A DNA stretch of 9,466 nucleotides from UM-FILTER-42-9 sp038063775 (GTDB lineage: Bacteria; Patescibacteriota; Minisyncoccia; Moranbacterales; UBA2206), in the NCBI GenBank assembly GCA_038063775.1, contig JBBTUK010000002.1:1-9466 (forward strand). Reading direction: 5' to 3'. Position numbers and translations under genes: made by a program. The notes beneath the pieces were generated by a model. The model saw only the letters and a list, made by a program, of their open reading frames with translations. It searched no databases and was not told where the DNA came from. Positions 1 through 5,333 of the stretch are shown here, one piece after another. Each line of letters starts with the position of its first letter. Position 1 is the first letter of the stretch.

Positions 1-76
1 GTTTTATGCTTTCACTGGCAAAAGCGCCCTCGGCCGCCCGGTTGAATTGTTTTTTATAATGTTCAAAGCTATGCAT
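1..76 (-). CDS. Unrecognised protein, N-terminal 25 residues only
   Basis: An open frame starts at an ATG (76-74) and runs off the left edge. The visible peptide begins MHSFEHYKKQFNRAAEGAF and is hydrophilic, with no signal peptide or membrane segment. A purine-rich AGGGA lies about 14 nt upstream of the ATG, further than usual. It follows the serine hydrolase gene by 40 nt on the same strand, so it may be the next gene of that unit. Too little is visible to name a family, and the start is tentative. Confidence 0.5.
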   Translation of the reverse strand, partial: MHSFEHYKKQFNRAAEGAFASESIK

Positions 77-116
77 ATTTTTTGTTCTTTCCCTAGCCGA
101 CTTATGAAAAAGTTTT

Positions 117-689
117 TTATTTCAAGATAGTTTCCAGCAGTTCCGGGAATTCAACTGTGCCTATGTCGCCTAGCGTATAATGTCCGTGGTTTTTTAGTTT
201 TATTATTTTCCCGCCCAAAGCAGCGTGAAAGATCTGCAAACTTTTTTTGCCGTCCATTTCTTCGTCGTCGGCCGTAAACATTACGATTTGCCCGACTCGT
301 TCCTTGACCGTCTCATCTATCGGGTACCCATAAAAATCTACTCTGAATTTATCTTCCCCGGTATAAACTTTCCAAGGCGCCACGATAATCAACTTTTTGA
401 TTTTTTGCTTCGTATCTCCAAGCCAACGGACTAAAAAAGCACATCCGCAACTGTGTCCAATCAGAATAGTATTTTCCCCAACCTTATACTTTTTAAATTC
501 TTTTTTAAATTTCTTATAATCCGGTGCCCATGGTTCCGGCATCAGCGGAACTTCCACATTTATGCCGCGCGAAATTAATTCCTGTCTTATCCAGGGGATC
601 CAATGTTTGTCATAAGTCCGCGTTTCCGGATTCATGGCTTTTTCAGCATTGGAAGGACAGCCGTGGATGATGATTACCCGATCTTGCAT
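117..689 (-). CDS. RBBP9/YdeN-like serine hydrolase (alpha/beta hydrolase fold)
   Basis: A 190-residue single-domain protein with no signal peptide, so probably cytoplasmic. The N-terminus has the strand-and-turn IIIHG (6-10), typical of the oxyanion region. The nucleophile elbow GHSCG places the catalytic Ser at residue 80. Likely partners are Asp141 or Asp142 (FTADDEE) and His170 (NHGHYT), giving a Ser-Asp-His triad. The length matches the RBBP9/YdeN family (about 180-200 aa). Its natural substrate is generally unknown, so only a hydrolase/esterase role is claimed. The ATG at 689 lies 4 nt after the stop of the AbrB-like gene. A GGAGG at 703-707, inside that upstream gene, is the probable ribosome site, with a long 13-nt spacing, which suggests translational coupling. 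The gene ends in TAA. Confidence 0.85.
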   Translation of the reverse strand: MQDRVIIIHGCPSNAEKAMNPETRTYDKHWIPWIRQELISRGINVEVPLMPEPWAPDYKKFKKEFKKYKVGENTILIGHSCGCAFLVRWLGDTKQKIKKLIIVAPWKVYTGEDKFRVDFYGYPIDETVKERVGQIVMFTADDEEMDGKKSLQIFHAALGGKIIKLKNHGHYTLGDIGTVEFPELLETILK

Positions 690-693
690 AAAT

Positions 694-864
694 TTACTTT
701 TTCCTCCAATCCCGTATTAACAGCCCGCCTTTTACCCGCTTAACTGCAACTTTTTGCCTTTCCCGCCAGCCGAGGTCTTTTGCCATCTCCACGGGAATAG
801 TCACCGCCAGACTGGTTTTCCCAATCCGCGTAATTTTGCGAATATTTTTGTCTTTTAGTTTCAT
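694..864 (-). CDS. Small AbrB/SpoVT-type DNA-binding protein
   Basis: A 56-codon gene, ATG at 864 to TAA at 694. The translation has the hallmark swapped-hairpin pattern: KITRIGKTSLAVTIPVEM (residues 10-27), then a helix-like AKDLGWRERQKV and the closing strands VAVKRVKGGLLIRDW. This resembles AbrB/MazE-type domains (R-x-G-x-S-x-x-V-x-I-P). Family members bind DNA as dimers and act as transition-state regulators or as antitoxins. No toxin of PIN or MazF type is adjacent: the next gene, 4 nt downstream, is a serine hydrolase. A free-standing regulator, possibly autoregulating the pair, is therefore more likely than a toxin-antitoxin module. No Shine-Dalgarno precedes the ATG; a promoter 19-48 nt upstream predicts a very short leader. 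Confidence 0.8.
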   Translation of the reverse strand: MKLKDKNIRKITRIGKTSLAVTIPVEMAKDLGWRERQKVAVKRVKGGLLIRDWRKK

Positions 865-882
865 GTAATTATGGAGGTAAGT

Positions 883-912
883 ATTAAAGTATGTATTTAA
901 ATTTTACGCCAA
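883..912 (-). promoter_or_regulatory. Predicted sigma-70 promoter for the AbrB-like gene
   Basis: On the minus strand, TTGGCG (912-907) and TTTAAT (888-883) are separated by 18 nt. Transcription would start near 876, leaving about 12 nt before the ATG at 864 and no room for a ribosome site. The -35 and spacing match those of the esterase promoter at 3542-3571. Confidence 0.5.
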
Positions 913-918
913 ATCTGC

Positions 919-1497
919 CTAGCCGGCAATGTGGAACCGCCAAAGATAATGTTTGCAATGCCGGGCGTAATCAACGCCGATTCTTTTGGATTTTTTTACT
1001 TTGCCCGCCGTAGCTTTAGCGAAGGCGGGTTCTATCCAAAGCTTCTCGCCCCTCGTTAAATCCCAACCATTCAATTTTCTATCTATTTTCAAAAATCGGC
1101 AGAGTTTGCCTGGACCGTCTAACCTCTCCCCAGCCCTCTCCTTACCAAGGAGAGGGGGATTATTTTCTATTTCTATGCTACGGATCAAAACTGCCGCGGG
1201 AAAATTCTTTTTTTCCGTCACGACATTCAGACAATGATACATCCCGTAGATCATGTAGACATAAGCGTGGCCGGCCGCGCCAAACATAATTTCCGTCCGC
1301 GGCGTCCGCCCTTTGGAGGCGTGCGATGCCAGGTCGTCTTCGCCGATATAGGCTTCAACTTCCGTTATTTTCCCCCGGATTATTTTCTGGCCAATCTTCC
1401 GGACTAAAAAACAGCCCAATAAATCTTGGGCGACTCTTAATGTTGAACGCTGGTAAAATTTCCTACTGATTATTTTTTTCCTTAATCGCCTTTTCAT
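919..1497 (-). CDS. mpg: 3-methyladenine DNA glycosylase (AAG/Mpg family)
   Basis: This base-excision repair enzyme removes alkylated purines such as 3-methyladenine, leaving an abasic site. Numbering from the ATG at 1497 gives 192 aa, typical for bacterial members. Visible features are the DLLG strand (25-28), TEVEAY with the probable catalytic Glu48, SKGRTPRTEIMFG (61-73), the YVYMIYGMYHCLNV core (79-92) and DGPGKLCRF (127-135). An upstream in-frame start at 1551 would add 18 basic residues lying inside the glycosyltransferase gene. I prefer 1497, which overlaps that gene by 35 nt. Two stretches look foreign: residues about 112-125 (NPPLLGKERAGER) and 157-166 (PAFAKATAGK). Each is encoded by a DNA palindrome, and both fall between conserved blocks, in places where loops can be extended. 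Confidence 0.9.
   Translation of the reverse strand: MKRRLRKKIISRKFYQRSTLRVAQDLLGCFLVRKIGQKIIRGKITEVEAYIGEDDLASHASKGRTPRTEIMFGAAGHAYVYMIYGMYHCLNVVTEKKNFPAAVLIRSIEIENNPPLLGKERAGERLDGPGKLCRFLKIDRKLNGWDLTRGEKLWIEPAFAKATAGKVKKSKRIGVDYARHCKHYLWRFHIAG
1004..1029. repeat. 26-bp palindromic element inside mpg (AFAKATAG type)
   Basis: CCCGCC (1004-1009) pairs with GGCGGG (1024-1029). An inner hairpin GCTTTAGC lies at 1013-1020. On the minus strand it encodes PAFAKATAGK in frame, just before the conserved basic KSKRIG segment. From memory, this peptide and its palindrome recur in many unrelated proteins of Patescibacteria, which points to an interspersed element. Only one copy is in this window. Confidence 0.6.
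1134..1156. repeat. Palindrome inside mpg, CCCTCTCC family
   Basis: A perfect 10-bp stem, CCCTCTCCTT (1134-1143) with AAGGAGAGGG (1147-1156), has a 3-nt loop. It is read in frame as LLGKERAG. The arm shares CCCTCTCC with the outer stem of the element in tsaD at 5848-5907, so the two look like members of one family inserted in opposite orientation relative to their host genes. Confidence 0.6.
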
Positions 1498-2623
1498 AAA
1501 CCTTGAGCATTTTTTCAGCACAAACTTGGCTCGTATATTTTTCCCTGGCAATTTTCTTGGCTTCTTCGGAAAACTTCAATCGTAATTCTTTGTCTTCTAT
1601 CAATTTTTGGACGGCGCCGACAAATTCTTTATTGTTTTCCGGAACCAAAAATCCCGTTTCCCCGTCCAAGACTATGTCCCGCGCGCCGGGTGCCCGGACG
1701 GCCACAATCGGCAATCCACTATACATCGCTTCGGTCAGAATCATGCCCTGGGTTTCCGATTTGGAAGCATAAACAAAAATATCGCCCGCTAAATAAAAAT
1801 TTTTTTTGATTTTATTGTCCACAAATCCGGCAAAAATGACTCTACTTTTTGTTCCAGACTCCAAAACTATTTTTTCTAACTTTTCCTCTAAATATCCTTC
1901 TCCGCCGACCAAAAATTTTACCCCTTTATTTTTTTTCAGAATTTCCGCGACCGACTTGAAAAGAAATTCCATATTTTTTTCCGCCGTGAAGCGGCCGACT
2001 GAAAGCAAAACGACTTCATCTTCTTTTATGCCATACTTTTTGCGAATGGAATTGCGATCCGGACTAGCGAATATCGGCTCTTCCACGCCCGTCGGTATAG
2101 CGATAATATTTTTATTCTTCACGCCCCAGCCTTTGATTATTTCTTCTACGAAAGGCGTAGGAGTAACTACGGCATCGCATCGGTTGGCATAATTTTTGGC
2201 ATTTCTGATCGTCCACCAAGCCGCCAGTCTTTCGGGGATGAGCGGCGCAAAATGCGCGTATTGGTCATATAGCGTGTGCCAAGTAAAAACCAGCGGAATA
2301 TTTTTCTTCTTCGCCCATTTCATGGCAGCGCTACCCAGCAAATTCGAATGCTGGGAATGAATGATATCTATGTCCAGATTCTCCAGAATTTTATTTATTT
2401 TTCCGGAATACGGAATAGGCAGGGGAAAATTGATTTTGTATCTTATGTCTACCGCCGGAAACCAAAAAACATTGGAATTTTCCCCAACATAACCCTTCCA
2501 TTTTGGCGCGAAAATAAAGACCTTATGTCCCAAGGATTCAAACTCCTTACGAAAACTTTCTATGGAATTGGGAACTCCGTAAGGATTGGGAAGATAGTTG
2601 TTGGTAAAGATAGCTATACGCAT
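1463..2623 (-). CDS. GT4-family glycosyltransferase, possibly glycolipid-forming
   Basis: A 386-residue GT-B fold enzyme. The N-terminal acceptor domain starts MRIAIFTNNYLPNPYGVPNS. The C-terminal nucleotide-sugar domain has VGRFTAEKN (Arg211 and Lys216, the usual phosphate-binding pair) and the E-x7-E motif formed by Glu290 and Glu298 (SETQGMILTEAM). The segment FTWHTLYDQYAHF (113-125) resembles the YHTMYEDYxHY stretch of diacylglycerol glucosyltransferases. A membrane glycolipid product is therefore plausible, but the acceptor and sugar cannot be proven from sequence. There is no membrane-spanning segment, so it probably acts at the inner membrane face. The ATG at 2623 has no clear ribosome site. 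It lies downstream of the esterase-like gene and its 3' end overlaps mpg, suggesting co-transcription. Confidence 0.88.
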   Translation of the reverse strand: MRIAIFTNNYLPNPYGVPNSIESFRKEFESLGHKVFIFAPKWKGYVGENSNVFWFPAVDIRYKINFPLPIPYSGKINKILENLDIDIIHSQHSNLLGSAAMKWAKKKNIPLVFTWHTLYDQYAHFAPLIPERLAAWWTIRNAKNYANRCDAVVTPTPFVEEIIKGWGVKNKNIIAIPTGVEEPIFASPDRNSIRKKYGIKEDEVVLLSVGRFTAEKNMEFLFKSVAEILKKNKGVKFLVGGEGYLEEKLEKIVLESGTKSRVIFAGFVDNKIKKNFYLAGDIFVYASKSETQGMILTEAMYSGLPIVAVRAPGARDIVLDGETGFLVPENNKEFVGAVQKLIEDKELRLKFSEEAKKIAREKYTSQVCAEKMLKVYEKAIKEKNNQ

Positions 2624-2639
2624 ATTTAAAATTCCAAAT

Positions 2640-2693
2640 ATCTAATATCTAATTCCTAATAAAATCCTAATCTCAAAATAACTAATGTCTAAA
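2640..2693. repeat. Degenerate CTAAT repeat between esterase and glycosyltransferase genes
   Basis: Five copies of CTAAT start at 2642, 2649, 2656, 2667 and 2682 in an A+T-rich spacer, embedded in a looser pattern of ATATCTAATTCC-like units. Read on the minus strand it is a series of ATTAG units just upstream of the GT4 start codon. I see no reading frame or stable hairpin in it. Confidence 0.5.
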
Positions 2694-2703
2694 ATAATGA
2701 ACA

Positions 2704-3534
2704 TTAATTTTCATTTAAAAAGTTCAGTATATCTTGAAAAATCCGGTCGTTTTTTATATCCGATATGAAAGTGTGATACGCTCGGGAAATATACTGCTTC
2801 TTCTTTATGGACGAGTTGATTTTGCTATAAATTATTTCCAGACTGTTTTTCTGAATGATGTGATCATGGGCCGATTGAATAATAAGGCAGGGCTGGTTTA
2901 TTTCTGACAGAGTTTCCCTGGATTTTTCTATTAAATCATGGACTTCAAGAGCACTTTGAATCGGATAAGTCTGGTATGAAATAAGACGAGTGATTGTGGT
3001 GGAAACTCCGAAAGTCGGCGGATATCTTTTAGTAACATAGGATTTGAAAATTTTAAGCAACCTCGCAAACAAAATAACCGCCTTTTCAAATTTAAGGCGA
3101 TGGGGCACAGCCATTAGCACTAGCCCAGCAATATCTTTGTTCTCTGTGGCATAGAGCAAGCCTAAATTTCCGCCAATGGAAGTCCCGGCAATATAAATTT
3201 TTTCATTTTCTTTTTTCAATCGCTTATAAGCCTCATCAATATCTTTCAGCCAATCCTGCCAGTTAACATTTTCCAGATCTTTCGGCACTGTTCCATGACC
3301 CTTAAGCATCGGCGCATAAACCGTATAGCCATTTTCATTGAGATGTTTTCCAAAACGCCGCACTTCGTAAGGCGTCGAGGTCCAACCATGGACCAGTAAA
3401 ACCGCTTTACCATTGGTTCCCTTAAAATAAAAAGGCTGATTGACCAAATGCCTTTCCTCCTTATAGAGCAGTTCTGGATCGGCGAATAGAACGCCCTTAA
3501 AAGTTTTTAATATTTTTTGAATTGTTGCTTCCAT
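2704..3534 (-). CDS. Alpha/beta hydrolase, carboxylesterase/monoacylglycerol-lipase-like
   Basis: From the ATG at 3534 the protein is 276 aa. The oxyanion segment LLVHGWTS is at 46-53. The lid-preceding APMLKGHGTVP (74-84) is typical of Est30-type carboxylesterases and monoglyceride lipases. The nucleophile elbow GTSIGG gives Ser119. Likely triad partners are Asp224 (SAHDHII) and His254 (AYHTF). There is no signal peptide, so it is probably cytoplasmic and acts on short-chain or monoacyl esters. A longer frame would begin at TTG 3585, but a promoter with its -10 at 3547-3542 lies inside that extension, so the ATG is preferred. This promoter puts the start of transcription at or next to the ATG. 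It is the first gene of the minus-strand block. Confidence 0.88.
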   Translation of the reverse strand: MEATIQKILKTFKGVLFADPELLYKEERHLVNQPFYFKGTNGKAVLLVHGWTSTPYEVRRFGKHLNENGYTVYAPMLKGHGTVPKDLENVNWQDWLKDIDEAYKRLKKENEKIYIAGTSIGGNLGLLYATENKDIAGLVLMAVPHRLKFEKAVILFARLLKIFKSYVTKRYPPTFGVSTTITRLISYQTYPIQSALEVHDLIEKSRETLSEINQPCLIIQSAHDHIIQKNSLEIIYSKINSSIKKKQYISRAYHTFISDIKNDRIFQDILNFLNEN

Positions 3535-3541
3535 ATTTTTA

Positions 3542-3571
3542 ATTATACATTTATTGAAAACGGAGCGCCAA
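3542..3571 (-). promoter_or_regulatory. Sigma-70 promoter, leaderless, for the esterase-like gene
   Basis: On the minus strand TTGGCG (3571-3566) is followed after 18 nt by a perfect TATAAT (3547-3542). Only 7 nt separate the -10 from the ATG at 3534, so transcription should start at or within a base or two of the start codon. Confidence 0.7.
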
Positions 3572-3588
3572 CTTGCTATTGCCAACCT

Positions 3589-3607
3589 AAAAAAAAGCCT
3601 TTCGGCT
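3589..3607 (-). terminator. Intrinsic terminator downstream of dedA-family gene
   Basis: On the minus strand a 4-bp stem AGCC/GGCT closes a GAAA tetraloop and runs directly into a tract of eight T. The stem is short, but the GNRA loop and T-run fit a rho-independent terminator. It lies 38 nt past the DedA stop codon and just before the esterase promoter. Confidence 0.55.
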
Positions 3608-3645
3608 GTTTTTATTAAAAAAATTTTATTTTTTGTGGATATCTT

Positions 3646-4269
3646 TTAAAAGCGTTTGCCGTTCGCGGATCCGCCGTTCGCGGAAAGAATCTTTTTGGAT
3701 TGTCTTTTTTTGTAAAGCGTAACGACAATAAACGAGACCGCGGCCAGGCCGATTGCCGCCCAGCCGATCCATTGGATGCTGTCCTTGATTTCCCGCCACA
3801 GATAGCCGTAAAAATAGCCCATCGCCACCAAAAATCCGCTCCAAACTACTCCTCCCAAAAATGAATACTTCACAAATTTTTTGAAATCCATTTTGACAAT
3901 GCCAGCGGCGGTGAAAGTCGCCCAACAGAGGCCAGTGGTGGATTTCACCGCAAAAATCGTTTTTCCACCATGGTGAGTAAAATATTTTTCCATCCGCAAA
4001 ACCAACTTCTCCGTGATGCCTATATACTTTCCAATATGCCTGACGAAGCCCAGACCGTATTTATATCCCAAGCTATAGAAGGCAACATCGCCAATTATGT
4101 CCCCGGCGATTGACAAGACCAGCACCACGAATACGTTAAAAGCGCCGAGCGACGCCAGCATGGCTGCGATAAGCGTCGCTACCGGACCTTCGATAATCAT
4201 CAAGGGAAGCATGATCCAATAGCCGTAGTGACGCAAGAATTCAAAAATTTGTTGACCAGTTTGTTCCAC
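3646..4269 (-). CDS. DedA-family (VTT/SNARE-associated domain) membrane protein
   Basis: A 207-residue polytopic inner-membrane protein. Family members are half-transporters linked to lipid flipping and membrane homeostasis. Seen here are the re-entrant motif EGP (27-29), GDIIGDVAFYSLGYKYG (56-72) and GGVVW (139-143), with hydrophobic segments around 16-52, 104-124, 136-156 and 166-186. The block FAVKSTTGLCWATFTAAG (106-123) aligns with the family's F-x-G-R-x2-P-x2-R region. It keeps a basic residue (Lys109) but lacks the usual prolines and second arginine, so this is a divergent member. Translation starts at GTG 4269; an in-frame TGA two codons upstream rules out a longer form. No Shine-Dalgarno is evident. 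The last residues, SANGGSANG, come from a tandem 15-bp repeat. Confidence 0.85.
   Translation of the reverse strand: MEQTGQQIFEFLRHYGYWIMLPLMIIEGPVATLIAAMLASLGAFNVFVVLVLSIAGDIIGDVAFYSLGYKYGLGFVRHIGKYIGITEKLVLRMEKYFTHHGGKTIFAVKSTTGLCWATFTAAGIVKMDFKKFVKYSFLGGVVWSGFLVAMGYFYGYLWREIKDSIQWIGWAAIGLAAVSFIVVTLYKKRQSKKILSANGGSANGKRF
3658..3684. repeat. Tandem 15-bp repeat at the 3' end of the DedA gene
   Basis: GCCGTTCGCGGA occurs at 3658-3669 and again at 3673-3684, with a period of 15 nt. A perfect 10-bp palindrome GCGGATCCGC sits at the junction. On the minus strand it gives SANGG-SANGK, an extension beyond the last membrane segment. Confidence 0.6.
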
Positions 4270-4272
4270 CCG

Positions 4273-4362
4273 TCAGAAATTAATTCTTAAATGCTCGGTC
4301 GTTCTCCCCGCCGTAACTCTTTTTACTAATCTGGATTTTTTACGGGGTTCCGCATTTATAAT
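4273..4362 (-). other. Open leader frame upstream of the DedA gene, possible leader peptide region
   Basis: A strong ribosome-site-like AAGGAG lies on the minus strand at 4373-4368, far upstream of the DedA GTG. Downstream of it, the DedA reading frame is open for about 29 codons (NAEPRKKSRLVKRV...) before a TGA two codons ahead of the GTG. That frame has no ATG, GTG or TTG start, only ATT or ATA. In another frame an ATG 12 nt after AAGGAG opens a 9-codon peptide, MRNPVKNPD. Either could be a leader peptide, or the region could be the remnant of an N-terminal coding stretch. No function is claimed. Confidence 0.25.
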
Positions 4363-4385
4363 TGTAACTCCTTTTCAAGAATTAG

Positions 4386-4407
4386 AAAAACCTGCCACAG
4401 GGCAAGT
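4386..4407 (-). terminator. Attenuator-like hairpin in the DedA leader
   Basis: On the minus strand ACTTGCC, loop CTGT and GGCAGGT form a 7-bp stem with one G-U pair, followed by TTTT. On the plus strand the same position is a C-A mismatch, so the structure is better as minus-strand RNA. It lies between a TATAAT (4425-4420) and the AAGGAG at 4373-4368, where it could stop transcription before the DedA gene. Confidence 0.45.
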
Positions 4408-4419
4408 TTTAAGATTTAT

Positions 4420-4425
4420 ATTATA
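4420..4425 (-). promoter_or_regulatory. -10 element upstream of the DedA leader
   Basis: A perfect TATAAT on the minus strand (4425-4420). The region 16-19 nt upstream shows no convincing -35, so the promoter is weak or activator-dependent if it is real. Confidence 0.35.
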
Positions 4426-4435
4426 TCCAAAAGAC

Positions 4436-4463
4436 TTGATTAACTGAGATGATATGCTATTAT
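4436..4463 (+). promoter_or_regulatory. Predicted promoter of tRNA-Glu
   Basis: TTGATT (4436-4441) and TATTAT (4458-4463) are 16 nt apart. TATACT at 4461-4466 is an alternative -10. The start would fall near 4470, about 26 nt before the tRNA. Confidence 0.5.
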
Positions 4464-4495
4464 ACTTACTGTTACTTTTCTCTAGCCAGATTTAT

Positions 4496-4570
4496 GGCCC
4501 CATCGTCTAGTGGTTAGGACAGCAGGTTTTCATCCTGTAAACAGGGGTTCGATTCCCCTTGGGGCTACCA
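4496..4570 (+). tRNA. tRNA-Glu (anticodon UUC)
   Basis: A 75-nt cloverleaf. The acceptor GGCCCCA pairs with TGGGGCT, with one G-U pair at the end. T8 and A14 are canonical. The anticodon stem is GCAGG/CCTGT with the 7-nt loop TTTTCAT, and the anticodon TTC is at 4529-4531. The T arm is AGGGG/CCCCT around TTCGATT, and the 3' CCA is genomically encoded. It charges glutamate and reads GAA and GAG. Its 3' end faces the 3' end of the sigma gene with 7 nt between them and no evident terminator. Confidence 0.97.
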
Positions 4571-4577
4571 ATTGTAC

Positions 4578-5168
4578 TCAGCGCCCTTCCATCAAATTTA
4601 TCACAGCCATTAGCTTCTTTTTTGCCCGGTTTATGAGAGTGCCGACCGTATTAACCGGACTGCCGATCGTCTTGCCTATTTCTTCGTATGATTTTTCGGA
4701 AAAATACCTGAGCATCAAAACTTTTCTGTATTTTTCCGGCATTTTTTCCATCGCTCGGCTGACTTCGATGGCCGACTCTTTTCTTATCCAGATATCGATC
4801 GGCGACCTTTCATCGCTTTTAGTTTCCATTTTATCTTTGCTTGCCACGATGTCTTCCCATGAAATGAACTTTTTTTTATTTCTTTTTTTCAGAAAATTTA
4901 TGGCTTCATTATGCGCGATGCGGTATATCCAGGAAGAAAATTTTCTCTCGATATCGAATGTCTTGATGTTCCTATAGGCCTTAACAAAAACATTCTGAAG
5001 GATGTCCTCTGTTTCTTCTTTGTTGCCCACCAAACGATAAACGTAGGAAAACAGTTTTCTTTGGTATCTGCTTACTATTTCGTCATAAATTTCCGGATGG
5101 CCCGATCTAATCAAACCAATCAGGCTGTTATCTTCAGCAACTTTGACTTTTTGGCTGATTTTGCTCAC
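4578..5168 (-). CDS. ECF-type sigma-70 family RNA polymerase sigma factor
   Basis: A 196-residue two-domain sigma factor that directs RNA polymerase to alternative promoters. Region 2 spans about 27-97, with DILQNVFVKAY (56-66), which contacts the core enzyme, and FSSWIYRIAHNEAINFLKKR (78-97), for -10 recognition. A charged linker follows. Region 4 (about 138-190) carries the helix-turn-helix SYEEIGKTIGSPVNTVGTLI (160-179) and RAKKKL. Regions 1, 3 and any C-terminal extension are absent, as in ECF (group 4) factors. GTG at 5168 is the start; an in-frame TAG ten codons upstream excludes a much longer protein. Usually an anti-sigma gene follows. Here the downstream neighbour is a convergent tRNA and no anti-sigma is visible in the window. 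Confidence 0.92.
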   Translation of the reverse strand: MSKISQKVKVAEDNSLIGLIRSGHPEIYDEIVSRYQRKLFSYVYRLVGNKEETEDILQNVFVKAYRNIKTFDIERKFSSWIYRIAHNEAINFLKKRNKKKFISWEDIVASKDKMETKSDERSPIDIWIRKESAIEVSRAMEKMPEKYRKVLMLRYFSEKSYEEIGKTIGSPVNTVGTLINRAKKKLMAVINLMEGR

Positions 5169-5208
5169 AATAGTAAAGCGCTTGTGATTTATAGTCTAAG
5201 GAAATTTT

Positions 5209-5237
5209 AGCATACTCCGCTTTAAGATAAAAATCAA
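5209..5237 (-). promoter_or_regulatory. Predicted promoter of the sigma factor gene
   Basis: On the minus strand TTGATT (5237-5232) and TATGCT (5214-5209) are 17 nt apart. The start would be near 5202, giving a leader of about 34 nt before the GTG. The -35 directly abuts inverted-repeat element A, so that element could affect this promoter. Confidence 0.5.
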
Positions 5238-5312
5238 CCCCGTAGTAGATTTTCGGCTTCTGCTATATTTTGGTCCCGCGGCGGCGGGACGGCCGAAAAT
5301 TCACTACGGGGT
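5237..5312. repeat. Inverted-repeat element A (covarying pair, copy 1)
   Basis: The left arm CCCCGTAGTAGATTTTCGGC (5238-5257) pairs with 5292-5311 except at one A-C mismatch and one G-U pair (arm positions 10-11). A flanking A-T pair extends it to 5237/5312. Inside, GTCCCGC (5273-5279) and GCGGGAC (5284-5290) form a 7-bp hairpin next to the right arm. It shares arm sequence and architecture with element B. With B it fills most of the 305-nt gene-free spacer between the sigma gene and tsaD. I find no convincing tsaD promoter there. Confidence 0.75.
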
Positions 5313-5333
5313 CAAATATTTCCAAAATTTTAT

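Noticed and set aside
689..694. Toxin-antitoxin pair of AbrB-type protein plus hydrolase
   Set aside because: The partner has a Ser-Asp-His hydrolase triad, not a known toxin fold; kept only as a conservation question.
1806..2192. 128-codon open frame on the plus strand
   Set aside because: Antisense shadow of the GT4 gene, with a low-complexity Ser/Phe/Thr-rich translation.
3535..3585. TTG-initiated extension of the esterase-like protein
   Set aside because: A consensus promoter with its -10 at 3547-3542 lies within it, and the family N-terminus does not need it.
4273..4275. UGA recoded as an amino acid, making a longer DedA protein
   Set aside because: Recoding lineages exist among Patescibacteria, but TGA terminates tsaD and the VanW gene here, and no ATG, GTG or TTG opens the upstream frame.
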